DNA from: Sphingomonas sp. AOB5
Lineage (GTDB): Bacteria > Pseudomonadota > Alphaproteobacteria > Sphingomonadales > Sphingomonadaceae
Direction: 5' to 3'
DNA length: 64,000 nt
NCBI RefSeq assembly: GCF_029433115.1
Contig: NZ_JARNTV010000002.1
Location: forward strand, 62,001 to 126,000
The notes beneath the pieces are model-generated. The model made no database searches, was not told the DNA's origin, and worked only from the letters and a program-made list of their open reading frames with translations. The translations under genes were made by a program, and so were the position numbers. Shown here in pieces: positions 38,851 through 46,918 of the stretch (its first letter is position 1; every line of letters begins with the position of its first letter).

Positions 38851-40332
38851 TCACACGACCGATGTCAGGCTGTCGCAGGCCTGGCTGATCGCCGACGCCA
38901 GCAGCCGATCGCTCGTTTCCACGCCGGTATGGTATTTCTGGTCGAGATAGGCCCGGATCGTGTCCATCTCGTACCCCTGCGCCAGATAGTCCACGATCTC
39001 GGCCTGCATCGCGGTGAACAGCCCGTAGGTCACCGCTTCAACCTTTGAAGACGCATATTCCGAGCGGAACTCACCGGCAAAGATCGAGAAAAGCGCGTAG
39101 TAAATCTCGCGATCGCGAACCATCTCGGCAAAGGTATCGCGTGCCTCCGCCCCGTAGAAGCGCATTTCGGTCATCCCGGCGGCGAGGAAGGATTTGCGCA
39201 GCATCGCCTGGACCGAATTATAGGAATCGCACGCGTGCTGGAGGATCGGCTCGTGTCGATGGAAGCCGAGCTTGCCGAGCATGCGGCCACCACGCTCGGT
39301 GAGCCGCTCGCGCAGGTAGGAGGCGGTGAGCGGCGTCTCGCGCGCGCGTATCCCGCCACAATAGCCGATCAGGCCGGTCTGTTTGAAAATATCGAGATAC
39401 ATTTCGAGGATGACCGAGTCATAAGCCCTGTCCTCCGCCATTTCCGGATCTTCGTAATTCTTCGTCAGCGCATCCCGCGCAGTCTGCAACTGCCGTTGCG
39501 AACCCGGAATGAGATGCGCGAGCCGGTAGCCCGGATGAAACGCGCTCCACCGTAGCTTGCCCGAGACACCGCTTGTGGTCCCGAAGACCGGCACCGGCCC
39601 CGACAATGCGATGCCTAGTGCCATCTGGCACGGCGCCAGCAGACCCATCTGCTCGCGCATGGCATCGATCAGCGCAAAATAGATCAGATGATCACGCTTG
39701 TCGTAGCGGAGCAGCGGAACCGGATCCAGGTTTGGCGCGAAACTGCGAAGCTGCCGCATCTCGACCATCAGCGCGGACGCCTCGAGCAGGTTCGTATAGG
39801 CAAAGCGTGGATCGGGGCAGGCGGGCGCCGAGGGGGTATCCGCAACGAACGGCGCTTCGCAGTCCGTGAATTGCGTGAACAGCATGTTCAGCGCATCGAC
39901 CGCATCGGCCTGGGTCCATTCGGGCGAATAGCCGGTAAGCGAGAACAAGACCCGATCATAGAGATCAAGGATCGCCCTTGGCGTCTCGAGTTCGCCCATG
40001 CGCGGCATCGAGACGATCAGCGCATGCCGCATGAGCTGGACATAAGTGACCAGCACCCCGAATGCCGAACCGGTATGGGCGGCGAAATGATTATGCTCGT
40101 GGACGCTCGTCAGCGACTGATGCATCTCATCCAGATTGAAACCGGCGGTCACCGCCTCGCGTTCGGCACGCTCGGCCTGGGTTTGCATGCCGACCTTCGA
40201 ATATTCGCCGGCGCCACGCCACGCCTCGCGCGCCGACGCCTCCTCCATGATCGAGAGCGTAAGCAGCGAGAAATGCCCGTTCGCCCGGGACGCGTCATAA
40301 AGGCGCAGCGGCGCGAAATCGGTAACGGGCAT
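38851..40332 (-). CDS. Protein of unknown function with HEXXH motif
   Basis: 493 residues from the ATG at 40332, which has AGGGGAGG six bases upstream; an ATG six bases further up lacks spacing. No signal peptide or clear membrane helix. The stretch LTSVHEHNHFAAHTGSAFG (H78-E79-x-x-H82, with another His at 86) matches the zincin HEXXH signature, so a metal-dependent peptidase-like site is possible. The rest is helical with many aromatic residues and does not resemble a family I can name. It is convergent with ntrX (nine bases apart) and upstream of nothing obvious, so context gives no substrate. Confidence 0.75.
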   Translation of the reverse strand: MPVTDFAPLRLYDASRANGHFSLLTLSIMEEASAREAWRGAGEYSKVGMQTQAERAEREAVTAGFNLDEMHQSLTSVHEHNHFAAHTGSAFGVLVTYVQLMRHALIVSMPRMGELETPRAILDLYDRVLFSLTGYSPEWTQADAVDALNMLFTQFTDCEAPFVADTPSAPACPDPRFAYTNLLEASALMVEMRQLRSFAPNLDPVPLLRYDKRDHLIYFALIDAMREQMGLLAPCQMALGIALSGPVPVFGTTSGVSGKLRWSAFHPGYRLAHLIPGSQRQLQTARDALTKNYEDPEMAEDRAYDSVILEMYLDIFKQTGLIGYCGGIRARETPLTASYLRERLTERGGRMLGKLGFHRHEPILQHACDSYNSVQAMLRKSFLAAGMTEMRFYGAEARDTFAEMVRDREIYYALFSIFAGEFRSEYASSKVEAVTYGLFTAMQAEIVDYLAQGYEMDTIRAYLDQKYHTGVETSDRLLASAISQACDSLTSVV

Positions 40333-40413
40333 CGGCATCCTCCCCTGGACGAGCCGACCATGGCAATCCCGCCGCCCGTGAGGCAAGCGGGATCGCATTC
40401 AAAGCGGTCTCGA

Positions 40414-40731
40414 TCAGGGCGTCGCCAGCTTCATCAACCCGATCCCGGCGACGATCAGCCCTGCTGCCGCGATCCGCATCAGCCCGGCGCCTTCGCCCAG
40501 GAACACCACCCCGACGATGAACGCGCCGACCGCGCCGATCCCGGTCCACACCATGTAGCTGGTGCCTAGCGGCAATTGCTTCATCGCCCATGCGAGCAGG
40601 CCGAAGCTGAGGAACATGAAGACGAAGGTCGCGGCGGTCGCGCCCGGGCGGGTGAAGCCGTCCGACAGCTTCATGAAATAGGCCCACACCACTTCGAGCA
40701 GACCGGCGACGAACAATGCAATCCAGGCCAT
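40414..40731 (-). CDS. sugE: SMR family exporter, SugE/Gdx type
   Basis: 105 residues, four membrane helices, start ATG (MAWIALFVAGLLEVVWAYFMK). The essential Glu14 of small multidrug resistance proteins lies in GLLEVVWAYFMKLSDGF, and the SugE-type loop MKQLPLGTSYMVWTGIGAVG is present. Proteins with this pattern export guanidinium ion in exchange for protons (Gdx subtype); substrate assignment is by family only. AAAGGAGGGCC provides the ribosome site. The leader holds a hairpin described separately. Confidence 0.93.
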   Translation of the reverse strand: MAWIALFVAGLLEVVWAYFMKLSDGFTRPGATAATFVFMFLSFGLLAWAMKQLPLGTSYMVWTGIGAVGAFIVGVVFLGEGAGLMRIAAAGLIVAGIGLMKLATP

Positions 40732-40791
40732 ATGGCCCTCCTTTCGAAAGGCCGGGCCGTCCCGGGCATCTGCCTGCGGCACCCTCTTATA
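40732..40791 (-). promoter_or_regulatory. Structured leader of sugE with an ACGG-loop hairpin
   Basis: On the minus strand the leader contains CCGGG-ACGG-CCCGG (plus coordinates 40752-40765), a 5-bp hairpin with an ACGG loop. CCTTTCGAAAGGAGG then follows, in which the Shine-Dalgarno AAGGAGG can pair with the preceding CCTT. An ACGR-loop hairpin just before an SMR exporter recalls one half of the guanidine-II (mini-ykkC) riboswitch. The canonical motif needs two such hairpins; I find no second ACGR loop upstream. A TATAAG hexamer at 40786-40791 could be a -10 box. Confidence 0.35.
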
Positions 40792-40981
40792 GTGGTGAGC
40801 AGGGGAGGGCGTGGCCTCGCGCGGCTCATCTAGGAAAATGGGACGGGCCGATCAAGCATCCAACTGGACGCGACGGGGTGCAATCCCTAGATTGGCGGCG
40901 CGCGCCAGCGGTGGCGCGACTCCGACGCCGGGAAACGGCGCCCAGCGGGACAGATCCCGCCAAAAACAGTGGAGCCCTTCG

Positions 40982-41467
40982 ATGGCCGACAAGCAGACCT
41001 CGCTCCAGGACCTGTTCCTGAACTCGCTGCGCCGTTCCAAGACCCCCGTCACCATGTTCCTGGTCAAGGGCGTGAAGCTCCAGGGTATCGTGACCTGGTT
41101 CGACAATTTCTCGGTGCTGCTCCGCCGCGACGGCCAGTCGCAGCTGATCTACAAGCATGCCATTTCCACCATCATGCCCTCGGGCGCAGTGGATCTCGAG
41201 CAACTCTTGGATCAGGTTGGAGATTACCAGTCCAAGAACCCGGTTTTGCAGGAAATTTTCCTGAATGCGATCCGCAAGCAGCAGGAAAATGTCACCATGT
41301 TCCTGGTGAATGGCGTGATGCTGCAGGGGCAGATCGCGGCGTTCGACCTGTTCTGCATGCTGCTCCAGCGTGAGGGCATGGCGCAGCTGGTCTACAAGCA
41401 TGCGGTGTCGACCATCCAGCCGGCGCATCCGCTGAACCTCGCCGAAGAGCAGAATGGCGAGGACTGA
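40982..41467 (+). CDS. hfq: RNA chaperone Hfq, tandem double-domain form
   Basis: 161 residues from ATG ([20 protein letters not shown]), with an upstream GGAGCCCTTCG. Two complete Hfq Sm-like domains lie in one chain: about 6-66 ([15 protein letters not shown] ... [12 protein letters not shown] at 58-59) and about 87-147 ([15 protein letters not shown] ... [12 protein letters not shown] at 139-140). They are joined by an acidic linker of about 20 residues. Ordinary Hfq is 70-100 residues and hexameric, so a double form could make the ring from three chains. It is followed by hflX 15 bases later, as in many proteobacteria. Confidence 0.95.
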   Translation: MADKQTSLQDLFLNSLRRSKTPVTMFLVKGVKLQGIVTWFDNFSVLLRRDGQSQLIYKHAISTIMPSGAVDLEQLLDQVGDYQSKNPVLQEIFLNAIRKQQENVTMFLVNGVMLQGQIAAFDLFCMLLQREGMAQLVYKHAVSTIQPAHPLNLAEEQNGED

Positions 41468-41482
41468 CTTTAAGGCATTGAA

Positions 41483-42772
41483 ATGAGTACCGGTTTCGAA
41501 CGCGACGCCAGCGAGTTCACTCGCGGGGCGAGGGCGGCAGTCGTCTATCCCGATACGGGAGGCAGCTCGCGCGATGCAGACGCGCGTCTGGAGGAGACCG
41601 CCGGCCTCGCCATGGCGATCGGCGTCGATGTGATCGAGAAGGTGACGTTCCGGCTGCGCCAGCCCAAGCCGGGCACGCTGATCGGTTCGGGCCAGGTCGA
41701 AGCGTTGGCCGAGACGGTGCGCGACCGCGAACTGGACCTCACGGTGTTCGACGCGGCGCTGACACCGGTGCAGCAGCGCAATCTGGAGACTGCGCTCGGT
41801 TGCAAGGTGATCGACCGCACCGGCCTGATCCTCGAAATCTTCGGCGAGCGCGCGCGGACGGCCGAGGGCCGGCTTCAGGTCGAGCTGGCGCATCTCGATT
41901 ATCAGGCAGGCCGACTGGTGCGCAGCTGGACCCATCTCGAGCGCCAGCGCGGCGGCTTCGGCTTCCTTGGCGGCCCGGGCGAAACCCAGATCGAAGCCGA
42001 CAGGCGCCTGATCCGCGACCGGATGGCGCGGCTGAAGAAGGAACTCGATCAGGTCAGCCGCACGCGCAGCCTGCACCGCGACCGTCGCCAGCGCGCGCCA
42101 TGGCCGGTGATCGCGCTGGTCGGCTATACCAACGCCGGAAAGTCCACGCTTTTCAATCGCCTGACTGGTGCTGACGTCATGGCGGAAAACCTGCTGTTCG
42201 CCACGCTGGATCCGACCTTGCGCCAGATCCAGTTGCCGGGGATCGACAAGGCGATCCTGTCCGACACGGTGGGCTTCGTCTCCGAACTGCCGACCCAGCT
42301 GGTCGCGGCGTTCAAGGCAACGCTGGAGGAAGTGGTGTCGGCCGACCTGCTGATCCATGTCCGCGACATCGCCCATCCCGATAGCGAAGCGCAGCGCGCC
42401 GATGTCGAGAAGGTGCTGGGCGAGATCGGCGTGGCGCTGGACACGCCGCGGTTCGAGGCGTGGAACAAGCTCGACCTGCTCGACGAGGAGCGGCGCGAGG
42501 AAGCGCTGGCCGAAGCGACGAAGCGCGAGGATGTTGTGGCGCTGTCCGCCTGGACGGGGGAGGGCGTCGCGATCCTTATCGAAGCGGTGGCAGCACGGCT
42601 GACCGAGGGGCACCGGCGCTACACGGTGACGCTGGATACCGGCGATGGGGCGGGGGCTGCCTGGCTGCACCAGCATGGCGAGGTGATCGAGCAACGCGTC
42701 GAGGGCGACCGCGCAGTGTATGAAGTGCGGATGGCGCCGCGGGATTTCGAACGGTTCGGGATGCGAGGCTGA
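41483..42772 (+). CDS. hflX: GTPase HflX
   Basis: 429 residues. HflX is a ribosome-associated GTPase that splits stalled 70S ribosomes under stress. The N-terminal HflX domain shows GSGQVEAL and the glycine-rich block RQRGGFGFLGGPGETQIEADRR. The G domain has G1 GYTNAGKST, G3 DTVGF and G4 NKLD. It shares an operon with hfq. Length is normal. Confidence 0.97.
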   Translation: MSTGFERDASEFTRGARAAVVYPDTGGSSRDADARLEETAGLAMAIGVDVIEKVTFRLRQPKPGTLIGSGQVEALAETVRDRELDLTVFDAALTPVQQRNLETALGCKVIDRTGLILEIFGERARTAEGRLQVELAHLDYQAGRLVRSWTHLERQRGGFGFLGGPGETQIEADRRLIRDRMARLKKELDQVSRTRSLHRDRRQRAPWPVIALVGYTNAGKSTLFNRLTGADVMAENLLFATLDPTLRQIQLPGIDKAILSDTVGFVSELPTQLVAAFKATLEEVVSADLLIHVRDIAHPDSEAQRADVEKVLGEIGVALDTPRFEAWNKLDLLDEERREEALAEATKREDVVALSAWTGEGVAILIEAVAARLTEGHRRYTVTLDTGDGAGAAWLHQHGEVIEQRVEGDRAVYEVRMAPRDFERFGMRG

Positions 42773-42875
42773 ACGCCCCTATTGTTACGAACTTGGTGCG
42801 AAATGGACGCATCCGGCGCAGGGGCCGGATCATGGCAGGCTATAGCTTCCCTTCGATGCGAAAGGGGAGCAGGCC

Positions 42876-43430
42876 ATGCCACTCATTTACCTCAGCCGGG
42901 AATTCAGCGGTTCGACGCTTGAGTTTACGCTACCGGGCTTGAGCGATGGGTTCTTCAAAATACTTCTCAACGTCACGGTTTCGGAATTCGCCCAGCACTT
43001 TCTCTACGTAACCCTGAACGGCTTAGGGCCGAGGCATCTGTATACCGGTGAGTGGAACTCGGCCGGGTCCAGTCTTCCTCGACCGGTATCTGTACCGAGT
43101 ATGTCGATAGATACGCTCGAGATTCCCCTCGGAGCGACCGACGGTGGCTCGAGAGGATCGACCTTCAACTCGGAAATCACGATCGGGCTGAATCCCGAGA
43201 TCGATGTGTTTTCGCTGAATGCGCGGACGAACAGCTTCTGGAGCGAACCGACAGGGGTCGGTTTCAGAACCTCTGCCGTGTCTGGCGGTCGTGCGGGAAT
43301 GGAAACGCTACACAGCATCGGGTTCAGGATCATTCACGAAAACCAACAGCCGGGCGGCGATGCCTCGGGTTGGGCGCGGATGGTCTACTATCCGCATGTC
43401 TTGGACATGCAGGCCGAGATTCCGGCCTAG
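42876..43430 (+). CDS. Orphan gene, probably recently acquired
   Basis: 184 residues with a good ribosome site (AAAGGGGAGCAGGCC before ATG). The protein has no signal peptide or membrane helix and looks beta-rich, with many Ser, Thr, Gly and aromatic residues (for example FSGSTLEFTLPGLSDGFFK and SEITIGLNPEIDVFSLN). The gene is clearly less GC-rich than its neighbours and uses codons such as TTA, ATA, AGA and TTT that are rare around it. It lies between hflX and the convergent mazG, ending one base before the mazG stop. I recognise no family. Confidence 0.7.
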   Translation: MPLIYLSREFSGSTLEFTLPGLSDGFFKILLNVTVSEFAQHFLYVTLNGLGPRHLYTGEWNSAGSSLPRPVSVPSMSIDTLEIPLGATDGGSRGSTFNSEITIGLNPEIDVFSLNARTNSFWSEPTGVGFRTSAVSGGRAGMETLHSIGFRIIHENQQPGGDASGWARMVYYPHVLDMQAEIPA

Positions 43431-43431
43431 G

Positions 43432-44193
43432 CTAGGCGGTTGGTGCGGCCTTGACCCGCTGCCATAGGGCTTCCTGAGCATCGAGATCGAGCTTTGTGAA
43501 GGCCTCGACGCCAGCCGCATCCTCCATCGCCTTGAACCGCCGCTCGAACTTGGCGCTTGCCCCGCGCAACGCAGCCTCCGGGTCCACGCCCAGCTTGCGC
43601 GCCCAGTTGACCACCGCGAACAGCAGGTCGCCAATTTCTTCCTCGCGATGCGCAGCCGTCTCCGCAGCTTCCACTTCCGCCAGTTCCTCGTCGATCTTGA
43701 CGCGGGCGCCGCTCGGATCGGGCCAGTCGAAGCCGGTGCGGGCGGCGCGCTTCTGGAGCTTTTCGGCGCGGAGCAGGGCGGGTAGGGCGAGGGCGACGCC
43801 ATCCAAGGCGCTCTCCGCCCCCTTGCTCCCCCGCTCTTCGGCCTTGATTTGTTCCCACAGATGATGGCCGCCCTCGGACTTGCCGAGGAAGATATGCGGG
43901 TGGCGGCGCTCCATCTTGTCGCTGATCGCGCCGATCACGTCGGGCAGTGCGAAATGACCGGATTCCTCGGCCATGCGGCTGTGGAACACGACCTGGAGCA
44001 GCAGATCGCCAAGCTCGTCCTTCAGATCGGCCATATCGCCGCGCTGACACGCATCGGCGACCTCATAGGCTTCCTCGATCGTGTAGGGCGCGATCGTCTC
44101 GAAGGTCTGGACGGTATCCCATTCGCAGCCGGTCTTCGGATCGCGCAGCCGCGCCATGATCGCGACGAGACGGTCGATGGGAGCGGCGGTCAT
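43432..44193 (-). CDS. mazG: Nucleoside triphosphate pyrophosphohydrolase MazG
   Basis: 253 residues. MazG hydrolyses NTPs and dNTPs to monophosphates, with a housekeeping and stress role. Two MazG domains are seen: the first with CEWDTVQTFETIAPYTIEEAYEVADA and DLKDELGDLLLQVVFHS, the second with EEIGDLLFAVVNWARKLGVDPEAALRGASAKFERRF. The typical start motif is RDPKTGCEWD. Monocistronic; the 216 bases upstream, partly AT-rich near 44370-44400, contain no other gene that I can support. Confidence 0.95.
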   Translation of the reverse strand: MTAAPIDRLVAIMARLRDPKTGCEWDTVQTFETIAPYTIEEAYEVADACQRGDMADLKDELGDLLLQVVFHSRMAEESGHFALPDVIGAISDKMERRHPHIFLGKSEGGHHLWEQIKAEERGSKGAESALDGVALALPALLRAEKLQKRAARTGFDWPDPSGARVKIDEELAEVEAAETAAHREEEIGDLLFAVVNWARKLGVDPEAALRGASAKFERRFKAMEDAAGVEAFTKLDLDAQEALWQRVKAAPTA

Positions 44194-44409
44194 GGGGAGC
44201 CTTTCGGAGCGCGGATCGATGCTGCGCCGCTGGTATCAGCCGCGCCTGCGTCGCGCCATACCGCCACATCATCAAGGACACGACCTGGAGGCTTGCTGGT
44301 GCAGGCTAATTGAAGAGAGGGCGGTCATAGTCGATCGCCCCGCACGGACAAACGCAAGAACGATAATATACATTATGTTAAATTACGATAAGCATCACGC
44401 GACGGGGAT

Positions 44410-45054
44410 TCAGGGTTCGCGCCGGTCCCTCTTTTCCGATGCCTTGCGATCTTCCGTACCCTTCGGCCGCACAGGCTCGAGCACAAGCGTCTTGCCTTCG
44501 ACGCGCCAGGATTGCAGCCGCGACAGGAAATTCATCCCCAGCACGTCGAACTCGCCAAAGCTGCGCGAAACGACGATCTCGAGATCGCGGGTCTTCAGCG
44601 GGCCGACTTCGATCAGGTCCAGACGCGTGCTGCGCGCCTGAACCGATCCATTGGCGGTCTCGATCACCACCGGCAGGCCGCCTGGGCCGATACCGGCCTC
44701 ACGCGCGGTCGTTTCGGACAATGCTGTGACCGTCGCGCCGCTATCGACCAGCATGCGGCGTTCGACGCCGTTGATCGTGACCTTGGCCCAGAAATGCCCG
44801 TCACGGCTCATCGGGATTCGAACGGTGTCGCCTTCGACCTTTTGCTGCTCATAGCCGAGCCGATCCGACGCGCGTGCCAGGATCGCGGCGATTTCCTGCT
44901 GATGGCTGAAGGCAATGAACGCGATGATGCCGATGGCGGCCCAACTGATCAGGCTCTGGATCAAGCCACGCACGGTAAAGCCGCCGGCGGCTAACCGCGC
45001 CGCGATCAACAGCGCAACCGCCGCGACGATCAACATAAGTAGCTGATTATTCAT
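44410..45054 (-). CDS. Membrane-anchored retropepsin-like aspartic protease (TIGR02281 type)
   Basis: 214 residues with two N-terminal helices (about 4-25 and 33-52) and a periplasmic-side domain of about 130 residues. The catalytic motif is RRMLVDSGATVTALSETTA, with a following GLPVVIETANGSVQA and the C-terminal LDVLGMNFLSRLQSWRVEGKTLVL. This matches the clan AA TIGR02281 family common in alphaproteobacteria, of unknown substrate. Its N-terminal membrane module resembles the protein encoded just upstream. Confidence 0.88.
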   Translation of the reverse strand: MNNQLLMLIVAAVALLIAARLAAGGFTVRGLIQSLISWAAIGIIAFIAFSHQQEIAAILARASDRLGYEQQKVEGDTVRIPMSRDGHFWAKVTINGVERRMLVDSGATVTALSETTAREAGIGPGGLPVVIETANGSVQARSTRLDLIEVGPLKTRDLEIVVSRSFGEFDVLGMNFLSRLQSWRVEGKTLVLEPVRPKGTEDRKASEKRDRREP

Positions 45055-45102
45055 GAGATACCCATACCCCGCCCCTCATGAACAAATGCCGAACGCAGAA
45101 CG

Positions 45103-45378
45103 TCAGGCCCTTCCCTGCTCCCGCATGACGTCAGCGATCCGGCTATTGTCGTTCGGCTGTACATCCTGCTGTTCGGCTTCAGCCGGCAGAATACCGAACG
45201 CGCGGCCGATCGCGTGACGATTGTCGACCAGCAGAAACGCGATCAGGAAGATGCCCGCCCAGAGCAGCAGCAGGCGCAGCGACTTGCCCAGCGACAGGCG
45301 TGTCCCCCACAGCCCGCTGCCGACCAGCACCAGTGCCGCCAGAAGATAGATGACCCGCGCGCCTTCGTAATCGCTCAT
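45103..45378 (-). CDS. Small membrane protein, apparent protease-less paralogue of its neighbour
   Basis: 91 residues with two membrane helices (about 9-25 and 34-51). Layout and several positions match the N-terminal module of the downstream aspartic protease: a helix, then L..SL..LLLLWAGIFLIAFLL against L.QSLISWAAIGIIAFIA, then a charged region with EQQ.V and RI. The protein then ends where the protease domain would begin. The start overlaps the MBL gene stop by four bases. A truncated duplicate or an independent partner subunit are both possible. Confidence 0.75.
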   Translation of the reverse strand: MSDYEGARVIYLLAALVLVGSGLWGTRLSLGKSLRLLLLWAGIFLIAFLLVDNRHAIGRAFGILPAEAEQQDVQPNDNSRIADVMREQGRA

Positions 45379-46142
45379 GCCGCGACCTCCAGTCCGTCAT
45401 AGCCCGGCTCCACACCGGATGGCAGTTCGGCGGCCAGCGTAGCGAAGTTCATCGACTGGTCCATATGCACCAGCACCGCCCGGCGCGGCTTCAGTTCCTG
45501 GATCCAGCGGAGCGTGGCGTCGAGATGCGGATGGGTCGGATGCGGCGCATGGCGCAATGCATCGACCACCCAAAGATCGAGATCGCGGAAATTCTCACGC
45601 ATCTCGTTCGTCATTTCATTGAAATCGGTGGAATATCCGATTGATTTTCCATTGTTTTCAAAGCGAAGTCCGGCCGATGTGATGCCACCGTGCGGCTGAT
45701 CGGCAACGCTGACCTCGATATCGCCGATGCGGCAGCGATCATGGAGCAGATCGCCTTCGATGGTCGGGCGATAACCGGCACGGCCGTAAAATGCGTAGGC
45801 GAAGCGGCTCTGAAGTTGTTCGAGCGTGAACGGCCGCGCCAGCCCGCGGACCGGATCGCCGCCGCGCAGGTGCATCAGCTGCCGCAGATCGTCGATACCG
45901 TGGCAATGATCGGCATGGTCGTGCGTCCAGATCACCGCATCGAGATCGCTGACGTTCGCGGCAAGCAACTGCTCGCGCATGTCCGGGCTGGTATCGACCA
46001 GGATATGCGTGGTTTCGGTCGAGACCAAGATCGAGGCGCGCGTGCGGCGGTTACGCGGGTCTGTGGGATCGCAATCGCCCCAATCATTCCCGATCCTCGG
46101 CACGCCCGACGACGTGCCGGAGCCGAGGATGCGGACCTTCAC
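45375..46142 (-). CDS. MBL fold metallohydrolase, PhnP-like
   Basis: 255 residues from the GTG that overlaps the tatD stop (GTGA). N-terminus VKVRILGSGTSSGVPRIGNDWG and zinc motif WTHDHADHCHGIDDLR belong to the RNase Z/PhnP-like phosphodiesterase group. Later metal ligands are probable in IGYSTDFNE and VLVHMDQSMN. PhnP is a cyclic ribose phosphodiesterase, but no phn genes are nearby. A tatD-MBL pair next to metG is a common alphaproteobacterial arrangement. Confidence 0.9.
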   Translation of the reverse strand: MKVRILGSGTSSGVPRIGNDWGDCDPTDPRNRRTRASILVSTETTHILVDTSPDMREQLLAANVSDLDAVIWTHDHADHCHGIDDLRQLMHLRGGDPVRGLARPFTLEQLQSRFAYAFYGRAGYRPTIEGDLLHDRCRIGDIEVSVADQPHGGITSAGLRFENNGKSIGYSTDFNEMTNEMRENFRDLDLWVVDALRHAPHPTHPHLDATLRWIQELKPRRAVLVHMDQSMNFATLAAELPSGVEPGYDGLEVAA

Positions 46143-46918
46143 GCCAGCGTCTTCGAGAAGAGCTTGTGGAAATTGAGCCGCGTCGCGTCCGCCAGCGCAT
46201 CCGGATCCTCGCCGCGCAGATTTGCCAGGAAGCGGCAAGTATCCGCCACGAATGCCGGCTCGCCGGTCTTGCCCCTATGCGGCACCGGGGCGAGGAACGG
46301 CGCATCGGTTTCGATCAGCATCCGGTCCAGCGGCAGGCGCGCGCCGGTTTCCTGCAGGTCCTTCGCGTTCTTGAACGTCACGATGCCTGAGATCGAGATG
46401 TAGAGACCCAGTTCCAGCGCGATATCGGCGAACTCGCCACTGGCGGTGAAGCAGTGGATCACGCCGGGAAAGGCCCCCTTCCCCATCTCCTCGCGCAGCA
46501 TCGCCGCGGTGTCTTCCTCGGCATCGCGAGTGTGGATGACGATGGGAAGCTGCGTCTCGCGGCTGGCGGCGATGTGCGAACGGAAGCTGTGCCGCTGGCG
46601 GTCGCGGTCGCTATGGTCGTAATAATAATCGAGGCCGGTTTCGCCGATGCCGACGATACGCGGATGCGCAGCGCGAGCGACCAACTTCCCCGTGTCGACA
46701 TCGGGATGCTCGTCCGCCTCGTGCGGATGGATGCCAACCGTCGCCCACACGTCCGGCTCGCGCTCGGCCGCAGCCAGCACATCGTCCCACTCGCTTTCGC
46801 GCGTGGCGATGTTGAGCATCGCCTCCACACCGGTTTCGCGAGCACGCGCAATCACTTGCGCCTGTTCCTCGACAAGCCCTTTATAGTTCAGGTGGCAATG
46901 GCTGTCCGCTAACCTCAC
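46139..46918 (-). CDS. tatD: TatD family DNase/hydrolase
   Basis: 259 residues, TIM-barrel metal hydrolase. N-terminal metal site DSHCHLNYKG, catalytic Glu in GIGETGLDYYYDHSDR, His ligands in IVIHTRDAEED and GVIHCFTAS, and the C-terminal ETDAPFLAPVPHRG. Members degrade DNA 3' ends and D-aminoacyl products in vitro. The start overlaps the metG stop by four bases. Length is normal. Confidence 0.96.
   Translation of the reverse strand: MRLADSHCHLNYKGLVEEQAQVIARARETGVEAMLNIATRESEWDDVLAAAEREPDVWATVGIHPHEADEHPDVDTGKLVARAAHPRIVGIGETGLDYYYDHSDRDRQRHSFRSHIAASRETQLPIVIHTRDAEEDTAAMLREEMGKGAFPGVIHCFTASGEFADIALELGLYISISGIVTFKNAKDLQETGARLPLDRMLIETDAPFLAPVPHRGKTGEPAFVADTCRFLANLRGEDPDALADATRLNFHKLFSKTLA

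Noticed and set aside
44194-44409. A gene in the 216-base gap upstream of mazG
   Set aside because: Short frames here overlap known genes or lack ribosome sites. The AT-rich part near 44370-44400 may be promoter DNA.
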